A stretch of 64,000 nucleotides of DNA from Heterocephalus glaber (lineage: Eukaryota; Chordata; Mammalia; Rodentia; Bathyergidae), in NCBI RefSeq assembly GCF_000247695.1, contig NW_004624751.1, forward strand, positions 22,412,419 through 22,476,418, read 5' to 3'. The notes beneath the pieces are model-generated. The model did not search any database. It saw nothing but the letters and a program-made list of their open reading frames with translations, and had not been told where the DNA came from. Shown piece by piece: positions 11,481 through 24,345 of the stretch. The position numbers were made by a program, and so were the translations under genes. Each line of letters opens with the position of its first letter. Position 1 is the first letter of the stretch.

Positions 11481-13119
11481 ACATAAAGATAAAAATGTTT
11501 GAGGGAAGCAAAGTGAGGAAGCACCACTGCAATGCCACCCAGATAAGCAAACCACAGAATTCTTGGTGAACAGCAGAACATCCCTGTGTCCTGAAGAATG
11601 AATCTCTATTTAGCCCTAGAAAAATCATTGTAATCAAGAAATCTCATTATTTTCTTTACTACTGGTCTTCTTGGCTACATTTTAAGAATCAATATATTTC
11701 TCCTTCTGATGTTCTCCTTTCTTTGTCATATATTCCAACCACAATATTGTCAACACATGTAGATTAAAAATCTGACTGTTCTTTATTGCTCTTACTCTTC
11801 ACGAAAAGATCTGAAGGACCAGAAAATGTTTGGGAAAGGAAAATTTTAACCCCTCTTTGTTCTTCTTACTTTTGCATAGGTTGTCAGATTGTCTAAAACA
11901 AATTAAACTGATCAGAGAATCTGAGTTTCAGACAACAGAATTACATTTAATAAGCCTCCTAACAGTTCGTCCATCATCCCTATCTCTTTCTTCTGCCCAC
12001 ACTTCACTCTTTCCTCCTCTTGTTACAGCTTTAATCATTCTGTTTAGACCAAGATAGCAGAATTCCTGGGTATTTCTTAACTCTCTTAAGAAATAATTGA
12101 TATACATGAAGGAAAAAAAAGACTAATTGACCTAACATTCATACTTACCCATAATGCCTACCTTTTATGAAAACTAAGATCAAAATATTTTTGACTCTTG
12201 TCAGTACTTGACACACCTACAGTTAATAGTGTATTTTACATATATGGTACACACATAGTAAGTGTGTCTATGAGGTATGATAAAAAATACAACAAATGTA
12301 TCATCTAACAGAAAAGTTGCCTCATAAAAACATTACGGGGTGTTCTTATGTACCTTATTCAATGGATCTGGCACAGTGCAACTTATAGATCTTCCTCAAA
12401 GTCAAAATGACCATAAGGGGTAAATGTTTTGAATCAATTCAAGACATCAAGGCAGCCACAACAGCACAACTAAAGATACTCAAGAAAGAGGACTTCCAGA
12501 ACTACTTCAGAAAGTGTCAAGAAAGATGAGATGAGTGTGTTTGAAGTGAGCTAGAATATTTTGAGGGGGATTAATGGCAATGTGTCTTTTATTACCAATT
12601 TTTTATTTAAACATACACCATAGTTTTGGATCACATCTCATACAGTAAGGGATTGAGTCTCATTACTTCATATTCAAGATTCCTCATTTGTCCAAAATGT
12701 TAGTCCTTGCTCTTGTCCATAGAATGACTGCCACATGGCTCTTTACTTTTTCCAAAAATTGAATCTAGATCTTGAAATTTACACCAGAATTTACCACAGA
12801 ACATACTATAATAAAAACAAAAAGGTGACCTTGATGTGAATAAATTCATAACTTTCCTATGTGATTTTTCTTTTTGCAGGACAGGCACTTCACTTTATAG
12901 AGATTCCTGATCAATATGCTCTGAGTTGAGGCCTTCAAAATTACCTGGATTTATGTATATTGCTAAAATATATGTTTTCTCCTATAAAATATAGTGGAAC
13001 AACCACAAAGCCACATGAAAAAACCCTTTCATTTGGGATTACTCATGAGTAAATAAAAAGACCAGGCAATATTTATTAAACAATTACTGTATACTTCCTG
13101 AAAATATTTTATGCATTAT
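11481..13119. other. Intergenic DNA, no gene recognised
   Basis: Unique AT-rich sequence. Short open frames at 11830-12057 (+) and 12700-12888 (-) show no known motif. No repeat of confidence was seen. Confidence 0.5.
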
Positions 13120-14945
13120 AAAATTTAATTCTTAAAACAGTACCATTCACAATAGCATCAAGAAAAATTAAATAATTAGGAATTACCCTAACCAAGGAAG
13201 TGGAAGATCTGTGCAATGAAAATTACATCAGCCTGAAAAAGGAAATCAAGGAGAACATCAGAAATGGAAAGATACCCCATGTTCTTGGATAGGCGGAACC
13301 AATATAATCAAAATGGTCGTACTACCAAAACTGATAAATAGATTTGATGGAATACCAGTCAAAATACTAACAGCATTTCTCACAGATCAAGAGAAAATAA
13401 TCCTAAAATCATATGGGACCAGAAGAGACCAGAAAAGCAAAAACAATCTTGGGCAACAAAGCAAAGCAGGAGGCTCACAATCCCAGATTTGAAGTAATGT
13501 TACAAAACCACCATGATAAAGAGATCATGACACAGGCACAAAAATAGGCATTCTGATCAATGGAACAGACTAGAAGAAGCAGAGGCAACACCAGGCACAT
13601 TCAACTATTTGACCTTTGACAAAGGGGCCAAAAACGTACACTGGAGGAAAAATAGCCTCCTTAATAAATGGTGCTAGGATAATTGAATATCTATATGCAG
13701 AAGATTGAGTCTAGATGGATATATCTCACCATGTACTAAACTAAAATTAGAATGGACCAAAGATCTAAATGTTAAAAGAGAAACACTTAATCTGCCAGAA
13801 AATAAAATAGGTGCAACTCTTGAAGGCATAGGCAAGGATTTTCTGAAAAGGACCCCAATGGCACAAGAAATAATACCAAGAATCAACAAATGGGGTCATA
13901 TCAGCTTAAAAAGTTTAAAAGTTGCAAAGCAAAGGAAACAACCAATAAAGTGAAGAGACTACCTATAGAATGGGGAAAAAAGTGCCAGCTATTTCTGAGA
14001 GAGAGGATTAACATCTAGAGTATATAAAGAACTAAAAAAAAATTTCACCTCTTCCAAATAAAAGACTCATTCAAAAAATGGGATACTGAAATGAATTGGC
14101 ACTCCTCAGAAGAAGTACAAATGGCCAATAAATATGTGGAAAAAATGTTCAACATTACTGGTCATTAGAGAAATGCAAATTAAAACAACACTGAGATACC
14201 ATCTTACTCCATAAAGAATGGCTATCATCAAAAATCAAACAATAACAAATGCTCATAAGGATGTTGGGAAAAGGAAACTTTCTACATTGTTGGTAGGAAT
14301 GTAAACTAGTAAAACCACTATGGAAGTCACAGTGGACATTCCTCAGAAAACAAACTAAAAGCACATCTGACCCAGCTATTCCTCTTCTAAGTATCTTCCC
14401 CAAAGAGTAAAAGTCAGCATATTACAGAAATACATACATACTCATGTTTATAACAGCAAAATTCACAAGGCTAAATCTTGGAACCAAACTATATGTCCAT
14501 CAACAGATGAATGGATAATGAAAATATAGCTGTTATACACAATGTGGTACTACTCTGCCATAAACTTGAGTCATTTGTAGGAAAATAGATGCACCATCAC
14601 TTCTAGGACTTTTGGCTAAGATCAAGTGTAGGAAAATACATGCACCTTGAGAGCATAATATTAAATGAAATAAATCACACACAACCTTAATTGCTGCATG
14701 ATTTCTCTTATATGAGAAACACAAACTATAAATAAATAGCCAAAAAATATAATAGGAAATAAGGAGATAGATCTTTTGCAAAAGGGAAAGGGACCAAGAG
14801 ATAGAAGGAGTGGGAAGGAGAAAAGGAAATTTTGAAAAAAGAATTAAAATATGTTACGCACAGTATATGTACCAACTCCTTGTGAGGAATGCAATCATTA
14901 TGTACTGCTAACACATGCCAATAAACAACATTATAAAAATTTGAA
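13120..14945 (+). mobile_element. 5'-truncated L1 LINE (ORF2 C-terminal part plus 3' UTR)
   Basis: About 1.8 kb of distal L1 ORF2, best preserved near 13700-13950 where the frame reads LEWTKDLNVKRETLNL and GKDFLKRTPMAQEI. It continues through the 'gaaatgcaaattaaaacaacactgaga' region and the terminal EFISFVG-like region. The 3' UTR is followed by CAATAAAC near 14920 and an AT-rich end. Stops and indels break the frame, so it cannot move. It carries the U2 retrocopy at 14596-14630. Confidence 0.9.
14596..14630 (+). pseudogene. U2 snRNA retrocopy, 5' 35 nt only, with target-site duplication
   Basis: The 35 bases match nucleotides 1-35 of spliceosomal U2 snRNA with three mismatches, including ttggctaagatcaagtgta, which holds the branch-point-pairing side of U2. 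The copy starts exactly at U2 base 1. It is flanked by direct repeats ggaaaatagatgcacc (14580-14595) and ggaaaatacatgcacc (14631-14646), 15 of 16 identical. There is no poly(A) tail. The surrounding L1 reads continuously once the insert and one repeat copy are ignored. 3'-truncated, tail-less U2 pseudogenes with duplications are a known class of reverse-transcribed snRNA copies. It lacks U2 promoter elements and the Sm site, so it is non-functional. Confidence 0.9.
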
Positions 14946-15687
14946 AATAATATACGATAGGAAAAAGTCAATAAATAGAGTTGGGAAAACTGCATATTGT
15001 AAAGCACAGGAATGAAATTGCAGTCTTATACCATATATAATAATAAATTCAAATTAGATTAAAGACTTAAATGTAAAACTTAATACTATAAAATTCTGGG
15101 AAGAAAATTCAGGGAAAAATCTTGTTAGTACATAATTCACTTGTTAATTATTTCTCAGATATGATACCAAAAGCCTAAGCAACCAAAGCAAAAATAAACA
15201 AGCAAAATTATATTAAACTAAAAACTTCTATAGAACAAAGGAAACAATTAGCAAAATTAATGTATAGTGGCCATAAAAACTGAATACATGGAAAGGATAT
15301 GTTCTCTTGTCACTTGTATTCAGTATTGTACTGGAAATCCCAGCCAGCATCATTAAGGAAGGAAAACAATAGAAAGCATCAAAATCTGAAATGAAGAAGT
15401 AAAGTGGGAGAAAATATTTGTAAATCCTAAATCTGATAAAGGGTTAATATCCAAAATACATAAAGAATTTCTAAATCTCAATAGCAAGAAAACATCCCAG
15501 TTTTATAAATGGCCAAAGGAACTGAACAACATTTCTCCAAGTAAGACAAACAAATGGCCAACGGGTATTTCAACATTATGAAAAGGTGCCCAAACTCATT
15601 AATTGTCAGAAAAATGCAAGTTGAAACTACAGTGAGATGTTAACTCACACCTCTGAGCATGGTTATTATCAAGAAGACAAAAGATAA

Positions 15688-16046
15688 TGTCATGATTTAT
15701 ACCTGGATGTCCTTGCAAAGCCTCACGGGCTCGCAAGTAGGGGTCTGGGGAGGTGTTAGGACCATGGGCAAGTGATACTTATTAGTCGATCAATGGTTGG
15801 AGGAGGTGGGTCAGTGGAGGCGTGGCCTGGAAGAGTCTATCTCCCTCCTTCCTCCTTTGATCATTGGCTGCTTCCTGGCTGCCATTGCATGACCAAACCT
15901 CCTCTCCCATGCCCCTCTACCATGCTGCCCTGCCTTGGAGCCAGCCAGACTGAAACCCTACAAACTATGAGCCAAAATAAACTTTCCCTCCTTTAAATTA
16001 TGGGTGTTGGGTATTGTATCTCAGCAACAAGAAGGTAACTAAGATA
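15688..16046 (+). mobile_element. Solo MaLR-type LTR with GATAA target duplication
   Basis: A 359-base insert bounded by GATAA at 15683-15687 and 16047-16051. It starts TGTCATG and ends ...ggtaactaagata (the expected terminal CA is now TA). It contains gccaaaataaactttccctcc, a polyadenylation-signal region typical of MaLR LTR ends, and 'gggtattgtatctcagcaac'. The host L1 reads through if the insert is removed. It is GC-richer than its surroundings. Confidence 0.85.
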
Positions 16047-16366
16047 GATAACAAATGTTGACAAGAATGTAGAAATTTGGAATCTTTGTACACTGTGGGT
16101 GGAAATGTAAAATGATGTAGCTACTGCAGAAGATAGCGTGGGGGTTGCTCAAAAAAGTCAAAACTAGAACTGCCACATATTCAGCAATTGCTGAAATCAG
16201 GATTTTAAAGAGATATCTACTCTTTCATGTTCATTATAGCCTTATTTACAGTAACCAAGATATAGAAGCAGCCCATATGCCATATGTCCCCATTACATGA
16301 AAGCATAAAGAAAATGTGCATACGTACTATGGAATATTATTCAGCCTTTTAAAAAGAAGGAAACTT

Positions 16367-16446
16367 GGGCCGGGGATTTGGCTCAGTGGTTTCGCCACCT
16401 GCTGCACAAGCGCAAGGACCTGAATTCTATCCCCGGTACCAAAAAA
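16367..16446 (+). mobile_element. ID SINE with 16-base target duplication
   Basis: A 73-base ID body (gggccggggatttggctcag ... atccccggtacc) plus poly(A). It is flanked by aaaaagaaggaaactt at 16351-16366 and 16447-16462. The perfect duplication and good body match indicate a relatively recent insertion into the old L1. Confidence 0.92.
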
Positions 16447-16564
16447 AAAAAGAAGGAAACTTACCATTCATAACAACATGGATGGATTTTAAAGACATTT
16501 TCCTAAGTCAAATAAACACTAGAGTATTTCTCCTATACAAGGAATCTAAAAGTCAAAGATACAG

Positions 16565-16698
16565 CTGGGTGTGGTGGTGCATCCCAACACTAGGTAGGCT
16601 GAGGCAGGAAGATCACCATGAGCTTGAGGCCAGACTGGGCCACATAGTGTGTTCAAGGCCAGCCTGAGCTACACAGTGAGATTCTGTCTCAAAAAAAA
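16565..16698 (+). mobile_element. B1 SINE
   Basis: A 7SL-derived B1 from agctgggtgtggtggtgcat to gattctgtctc plus A10. It shows the internal tandem duplication typical of rodent B1 (ggccagactgggccacata followed by ggccagcctgagctacaca). Flanking aaagtcaaagata and aaaatcaaaggtata resemble a decayed target duplication within the L1. Confidence 0.9.
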
Positions 16699-16900
16699 AA
16701 GAAAATCAAAGGTATAGAAATGGACAACACAATGGTCATTGCCAGGGGTTGTGGGAGAAGAACACAGAGAGTTGTTGTTCAATGTGTACAAAGTTACAAT
16801 TACATGAGGTGAAGAAGTTCTAGCAATGTGCTGTACAAGCTGGTGCCTCTAGTTAAACATCAAGGTAGTGTACTTAAAAGTTTTAAAGAGGGTAGAAGTC

Positions 16901-18849
16901 ATGTGAAACATTTTGACTACAAAGATAAAACAAAGCAAAGGGACATAACTGAGGGTGTTGGATGATATATAAAAATAAGGTAGGAATATAAATAAGGAGT
17001 TATAGTTAAGGCAAAATTACCTACAGCTTACCATTTAGTGATGGGTAGGTTGAGATTCATTACAACAATTTTCCCCTCTATAAGTTGATTTTTATAGCCT
17101 CTCCTTTTCCTTTTCCATTACAGCTTCCTGAGTATGGACACATATCCATTACTTGGCCCCTAGATTCCTGCAATCAACTACTACCCAGTTGCCCCCTGTT
17201 TAAACATCTCAAATCCATGCCTTTACCACTGCCTTGCTTGCATTTGTCATTCCAACAAGGATGATTATCCATGGGCATTCTGATGTAACTTCTTCTGCCC
17301 TATTTTTATAGTTTTCTACCATTAGGCCCAAACTACAGATTTCATTACCCTCTAACCCAGTAGATACTACAAACTTTAGTCTCTTTTCTCTAAAGATTTA
17401 TTTGATTCCTCTCTAACCTGATAAATACTAAAAAAGATTCAGTCTCATTCTTCTAAGAGTAAAGATTGTAGATAGACAATCCTTCTCCTCTCCATATATT
17501 CCAATTCTACCAGTTTCATAAGATTGATTTATTTCCCTCAATAGTTGTTTTATTTTTGGATATTGAAATAAAGGAATTATGCAATATATATTTTTAATCT
17601 TAAAAATCCAATATAATATGTATACGTTTCATCCTAATGACCCTATGGTATTTACTTAACTGTGTCAGTTACTCAGAAAGAGTGATTTCAATATTTAATG
17701 AAAGGATGTAATAGATTTCTTTGTGTCCTCAAAACTAGTTTTTGGCATATCTAAACCAAATTATAAATTCTAACTTTTTGAGGATTACTTATGCCTAGTG
17801 CTTTAATTTTTGCTTGTTTGAAAGCATCTGTAGGTGTAAACAACTAAATGGTGGAGATGTTGAAAGGTGTACAATGGCTGTTCTTTCTTTCTCTCTTACT
17901 TATTAATCCAGGGTCCTTTGAGAGGGCTTTGCCTGCCCAGGACTAAGCTGCCTACAAAGTGAGCAGGCTGACTCCGTAAGTGTTTACTCTGGGGCCATTC
18001 TCTTCTACAATGCTTTCCATAAAGCCCTGCTTGTATTAGCCTCAAAAGAATGCAGCTTGCCTGGGGCCAGGGCCTATATTGCATACCCATGAAAATCAGC
18101 AATGTGGCAGAGTGCACAACATCAATCTACACAGCAATACAAGGGCTCCTTGATAGGATAAGCAACATCTTAGGTCCTGGACATCATGAGATTAGGGATA
18201 AAATAAAATTTCTACTTGAAAAAACACGTTACCTCACAAAGGAACTCTATCCCTGTTGAAATTTTTCTGCACCTGGAATATTTTCATTTTGAAACACTAA
18301 ACATGATAGTACTTTAATTTTTACTGAATTAAATTAGCTTTTTGCATATGGGTTTTACTACCCTTTTTGTTTTGCTCGAGGATTTGATTACCCAAACAGA
18401 CAAAAGATCTAGCAAAATTTATGAAAAACTTTGGAATCTATCTGTGAATAGTGTACTTTGAAAACCTGTTCCTAATCCTAGAGTAACTACTATAAGTAAT
18501 TAAATGAATATTTCCCAGCCCTTGTTTTTGGGTAAACTCTTCCCTTTGGAACTTGACACTACTCTTCATATTCTCCTGCCTCTTTGATTTCAAATTTCTT
18601 TCTCAGTCCACCTACTCATGCTAATTTTCCTAGAATTTAGTCTTTGATACATGCCCAACATGCTTTCTCACTATTCCATTTCAGTTGCTTTCTGCTTTAT
18701 CCAGTTACCAAACACCCTATTTTCTCCCAACAAGTTCTCTCTGGTGTCACTCCCTGCAGTAATCTGCGTTGGCACCCCTGACATTCACTCTCACATTCAA
18801 CTTCATTTTCAAGATACCAACTCTTGGTGTCAAAAATGTGGAGCAACAG
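16901..18849. other. Intergenic DNA, no gene recognised
   Basis: Unique DNA. The open frame 18050-18259 (+) looks protein-like in composition but matches no family I know and has no exon signals. No repeats were confidently assigned. Confidence 0.5.
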
Positions 18850-19790
18850 AATGTCTTGTTCATTATCAGTGAGAATGTAAAATAGTATAGCCACATTGGA
18901 AAACAGTTTGGCAGTTTCTTGCAGAACTAAACAGACTCTTACCATATGATCCAGGAGTCCTAATTCTTAGTATTCATCTAAATGAGTTGAAAACTTACAC
19001 TCCTACAAAAAAATCTACACATGGATTTATAGCACTTTTATTCATAATTACTAAAAGATTCTCCTCAAAAAAAAAAAGATTCTCTTCGATTGATGAATGG
19101 ATAAACAAACTGTGGTTTAATGGATATATCATAATGATAAGATTGATGGTTGCAAATGTTAAGTGGGAAGCAGAGACGAACAGGCCAAACAGAGGATTTT
19201 TAGGGCAATGAAATTACTCTAGAAAGTAGGCTTTACTGAGGATGCTAATAACTTGGAAGAAGATAGATTAATGTCTTCCAATCTTTGGGGGAGTAAGGGA
19301 TAGCTATATTAGAATCAGGTTAGGGGCTTCTTGCCAAAATCAGTTTTTTCAGGAGCTTGAGTCAGAAAGCCTGGTATTTTGACACAAACCAGAAATGTTA
19401 ACCTCTTACTAACAGGATATTCTTATCTTAAGGGCAAGATGCTCCAGAATGTAGAGTGGAAACCATATCCTGGGAACGAGGGACAGGAATAAAGCAAGAT
19501 GAAGTCACTGATGGCAACAACCTGTTATGATGTATGCCATTTTACATTTGTCTAAAGCCATAGAATGTAAAACTCCAAGAGTGAACCTCAAGATAAACCA
19601 TGGACTTGGGGTATAATGTGTATTGATATAGTTCATCAATTGTAATAAATGTTCCACTATGCTGAGGGATCCTGATGGTGGAGGAGGTTAGAGAGAGGAG
19701 TGGAATGTGAAAGCATATGGGCACTTTCTGCTCAATGTAGCTCTGGACCAAAAACTGCTCTAAAAATATAAATCTATGAATTAAACCTGT
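18850..19790 (+). mobile_element. Old L1 LINE 3' end, interrupted
   Basis: Forward text includes 'aatgtaaaatagtatagccac', 'ttaccatatgatccagga', then 'catagaatgtaaaactccaagagtgaac' and 'gttcatcaattgtaataaatgttccac', ending 'aaaactgctctaaaaatataaa'. This is the 3' end of a medium-age L1. About 300 bases of unrelated sequence (roughly 19225-19520) interrupt it. I could not name that insert. Confidence 0.78.
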
Positions 19791-20529
19791 TTTAACAAAT
19801 TTGGATCAACACAGGAAAAGGCTGCCTATCCTTATGGTACCTCAAGACACTTATCTCCTCTTTACTAAGCATTCAATGTTGGTCTGTATATTCCTGATCA
19901 CTTCTTTTTTATTTTGCTCTTCCCAACTATGCCAAACTTTGACTTCTCTTGAAGTTTCCTACTTAACCTTATGTCCCTGGGCTGATAAAGCGGTATTGTC
20001 TGAGAAAAGGTAGATCAATAGGTAAAGACCTCCATCAATTTCCTTTCTCACAGTCCATAAACATTGTTAGCATTTGTTCCCACTCCCTGACTGCTGTCTG
20101 AGTCAAAAAGGGGTTCCTCATTCTGTCCAAGATAATTTCTCCATTGTACTATAGATTCCATCTCCTTTGCCTTCAGTGATTCCTCCTTATCACTCATATG
20201 CATTCCTCTACTGTATCCTTTGGCTCTCAACTTCTCTAAAAACACACATGCTCAAATCCTTCCCATTAAAAGAAAATGCTCTTTAACCCCACCTCTCTTT
20301 CATTTTTTGGAAAGCTACAAGCATCCATTGGTTGAATGAACAGGCCACCAAGTGTGAAATGGTTATATATCGAGCCACGATATAGGAACAATCAGAGATT
20401 TGGTTGTCTGGATTCTCTTTCCGTCTAGTCTCTACACCTTTCTGAAGGTTGGCTTCTTATTTTCTCAACATAGTTGAGTCTTTTTCACATGGCAGGTATG
20501 CAGGTTCCTAAATTTCATGGCACACAGCT

Positions 20530-20905
20530 TCTGTCTTAATACATGTGGACTACTATGACAAAATGCTAAAAACTGGATGGTTTAAAAACAACAGAAATTT
20601 ATTTCTCATAGTTCTGGAGGCTGAGAAGTTCAAAATCAAGACATTGGCAGGCAGAATTCAATCTCTGGGGAAGACTGGGCTTCTGATCATAGAGCACTGT
20701 CTTTTTCACTATGTGCACATGCAGTAAAAGAACAGAATTCAGGTCTTGCAAGTTTCTAATAAGACACTAATCCTATTCATGAGAGCCCCACCCTTATAAC
20801 CTAATTACCTTCCAAGGACCTCACTTTCTATTATCATCCATTAAAGGTTAGGTTTCAATTTATGAATTAGAGGAAAGGCACAAATATTCAGTCTACAGTA
20901 CCTTC
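20530..20905 (-). mobile_element. MaLR (MST-like) LTR, antisense
   Basis: The + strand reads 'aatttatttctcatagttctggaggctgagaag', 'taagacactaatcctattcatgagagccccaccc' and 'attcagtctacagta'. This is the reverse complement of an MST/MaLR-like LTR. It is ancient and shared across placental mammals. No internal sequence adjoins it. Confidence 0.75.
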
Positions 20906-23900
20906 TATCATTGGGAAGGGACTACCCTCTATTTTCTGAAACTCACATTAAACCCCTGGAAGAGGCACCATTTTAGCTTTGCTCCAGTAGACAGCATGAA
21001 CAAACTGCTGTGTCAGGGGGACATGGGTCTGGTTGTTTAGGGGCTTTGCCCTTGAGTCAAGCAACTGAGGTCAGGGAAGAAATTGCCTACATACTACCAT
21101 GGCGGCCCTATGGCCACCTAAATGGTGGCAATTCCAAAAGGGATAAAGGAAAATCTAGCAGATAATATCATAGATATCCACAATAATGGCAAATGTTTTA
21201 GGGACCCAAAGCCCTCTTATTTTTCACAAAGTGCCAACTCTGTAATTAAACCTGAATGCAGAGGTTTTAGTTAGAAAAAACAACTCATACATTAGCATCT
21301 TTGTCTTAAAAGAAAAACAACACATGTACCATAGGTTTGCCACCACTGCACTAGAGGAAGCCTCATTGAAATATAGCTTTTTTTCCCACCACTTAAATGA
21401 AACACTTCTAATATGGGCAACATCACTAGCTATTACCAGACAAAATGGAAAACTTTTCTTTCTGTTGCATGCAGCAGCTATCTTTTATCACTTATCATTG
21501 TTGACAGCACCTCCCTACTTTTTGAAAGCTTTTCCTCCCTGAACAGTATCATATACCATTTGATATCTTATCTCAGGCAAGTCTCCCACCCTGTTATAAG
21601 TTTACTTCCTCTGTTTTTTTTCCATATTCTGCAGAACATAACCGTCTCCTAGCTTCTCATAATCGTTCCATATGATTTCCTTTGGTTTGATACATATGTC
21701 TCTTAATTCATCTTTACCGTGAGCAGTAGGGGGAACACTATGAAAGAGAAACTGGATCCAAATCTCTGTGCTGTCTAGCTTCCTATATTTTTCCACATGA
21801 TATTAAAATTTCTGAAATCAGCACATTTTGTGGTCTGAACCCCACTCACGTCCCGTATCCCTCTTTTATTCCTGCCTTCCTGTGGTCCATGACTAAAAAC
21901 TTCAAGCCTCTGGCTTTTGTCAGGGAAGAAAACCTCTTTACTTTTAGTCTGGTTTTTGTTTCACCAGCTTTCTTCTAACTCTTCATTTTCACTTAAAATT
22001 TGGGTCAACAGGAATAGATTAACAAATGAATGGTTTTCAGGGAGAAAAAAAGACTATATTTAGGGATGAAAATTAAGTTACATCTTCCTTAAAGTCACTA
22101 AAATCAATCCCAGGTGCAATTATAGAAAGGGATAAAAAATTAAAAACAGGAGAAACTGGTTCATTTAAGAGTAGTTTCATTTAATAGTGAGCGGTTAACT
22201 TACTAGCCAGTGAGTAGTTACATTTCTGAAAGTTAATTAAAAACAAAATTATGTCTAAATTTTAAAAATAAAATACTGAAATACTTAATTGAGTAGTATT
22301 TTGGATTTTGGTAATTGAAAGAAAAAGAAAAGTAAAAGGCAAAACAAACTAGAGTAATGTATAAGACAGACCTCATAAAATCCACATATATAAATAGCTT
22401 TTGTAAATTAATAAGGAAAACACTATGACTCCAGAAGAAAAAAAAGTAAAAGACTTGTATAAATATAAATATACTTTTTAAAAAATAAACATAAATAGAC
22501 CAAATTTAACATTGGTTACCGCTAAGTGGTTGAGGTAGAGGTAATTTTTATTTTTTATTTTATTCTTTTCTGTATTGTATACATTTCCCACAATTAAATT
22601 ATATTTTACTTCTAAAAATACAATGTAAAGTATAAATAAACTGTTCTATTCATTCATATTAAAAATTAGCAATTGGAAACACCATATGTCTAAGAATAGT
22701 CAAGGATTAAGTTTTTAAAAATTCTCAAAAAAGGTTTCCAGACCATGTTGCATTAGGTTCTAACCTCTCAGCATGGCTAACAAAGTTCATCTCCAGTTTC
22801 TCCTTCCATTGACCTCAGCAGTACCACTTTCTAAACATATCTCAATCAAAAATATCTGACAATTTTTTAGCTTTCTCCTTCTTTTCTTTTCCAAAAGTAC
22901 TCTTATTTTCTGACACCTTGACTTACCTGCAGTTATGCACAGATGCTGTGCTTTGCATCCAGTCCTTTAATTTACAGAATCAATTGCCCAGACTTCCATT
23001 TCCTCCTTCCTGGCCAGCTAGGTTCATACTTGACCTTCAGGACTTCAAGCATTATTTCAGTAGCTTTTTCCTGACTTTCCCAAGCAGAGTGAGATGAACT
23101 GATGCTCATGTTCCTGTAGAACCCAGTGAATTAGTCCAAGACTGAGTTGAAGTGGATAATATTTATTGAAGAACAAATCTCTGGAAGATAAAGGTCAAAA
23201 TGATTGAGAAGAGCAGAGAGAGGCTGTAATGCAGGTGTTAAAACTGTAAGAGGAGAGGGAAAGAGGGAAGACTAGCTAGAAAGAGTCTCAGTGTGCAGTG
23301 TAGTCTCATCCAGGCAATGGGGACTCTATCTCAGACCACCTCAGAAGAGCTTAGCACTAGATGTGGCCAAGTCTCACTGCCCCATTACCTTCAGTCATTG
23401 ATAAGGGCTGTCCAGAAAGAGTACAGCATCAGTTCAGATGCTCAAACAGATCCTGAGTTTTCTGTGACTGGAAGTTCTCATCTACATTCCCTCCTTGTCA
23501 TAGATTTTTCTCTTGAAATCTAAGTGACACATCAATAGGGCTACATACCCTAAAGTATTATGCATTGCCCAACATTGTCACTTATTGTTTACTTGTTTTC
23601 CCTACTACGTAAGTGCCTCAAAAATAAAAATAATTTTAAAACTGAGTTATAAAGTTAAAAGTATTGTCAATTTTGACATGTAAGATATATTTATCTTCGT
23701 ATCCCCCCAAAAATGTTCAACAAGCATTTGCTAAATAAATGAATGAACACAATAAGAAACAGTAATTTTTTACGCCTTTCTTCCAAAAGTATTTTCTTTA
23801 GCGTTATAAGAACATAGCCTATAGTAATGTATATTTTTTATTCTGATTTCTCCTTTTATTAATTTCATCTACCAACTATTTGGCTGTGGCTTTTTTAGTA

Positions 23901-24164
23901 ATTAAAGTACAGAAGTAACTGCTACAAGTTCAGAACTTGAACAAAGGAACTGCATGTCAATATTGTCATAAGAAAGAAATCAAGCTCATGTGGACAAAGG
24001 CACAAGGGCTACTCTAAGTTTTTATCTCATTCTTCAATGCATTTGACCATCATGGGTAAGCTCCCGCTATGCAGACAAAGTAGAAGCCACCCCATCAGGT
24101 GTGATCTTTACATCATCTCATTGTCTATTATGCATTTGAAATCTATTAGTATGTGAAGACATAG
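20906..24164. other. Intergenic DNA, no gene recognised
   Basis: Unique, partly very AT-rich (22030-22680). Purine-rich patches near 22315-22345 and scattered short open frames were seen, with no recognisable family. Fragments of very old L1 may be present around 22350-22500 but are too diverged to call. Confidence 0.45.
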
Positions 24165-24345
24165 TAGAACCTTACCATGTACCAAGCACTATTCTATGTA
24201 ATTATCTCCAGCTCAAAGAGAAATATGGATCTCAAGGAAGTTACATGGGTGTCCATAGTCAGGCCCTATTTTTAGACCACAGATTTGAAGCCAGATTTCT
24301 TTGACTCCAAAACCCAAGCATGTTATCCCCATAACGGCATTGAGT
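24165..24345 (+). mobile_element. MIR-type ancient SINE
   Basis: Pattern 'taccatgtaccaagcactattct', a central 'ctcaaggaagttacatgggtgtccatagtcagg' and 'gaagccagatttctttgactcc' matches the order of the MIR/L2 3' consensus. It is heavily diverged. Confidence 0.6.

Larger units (their letters stand above)
14946..16900 (+). mobile_element. Second, older L1 LINE fragment carrying nested LTR, ID and B1
   Basis: L1 distal ORF2 text runs forward: 'aataaattcaaattagattaaagactt', 'ctgataaagggttaatatcc', 'caagaatgtagaaatttggaat' and 'tatggaatattattcagcc', then a 3' UTR to about 16900. Near 15310-15400 an out-of-order earlier segment (gtattcagtattgtactggaaat, the FNIVLEVLA region) is embedded, indicating an internal rearrangement. 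Three later insertions split the copy at 15688, 16367 and 16565. Confidence 0.8.

Noticed and set aside
13705..13953. 82-codon open frame as a gene
   Set aside because: It is the best-preserved part of a broken L1 ORF2.
18050..18259. 69-codon frame of protein-like composition
   Set aside because: No homologue recognised, no splice or promoter signals, and the length is within chance expectation.
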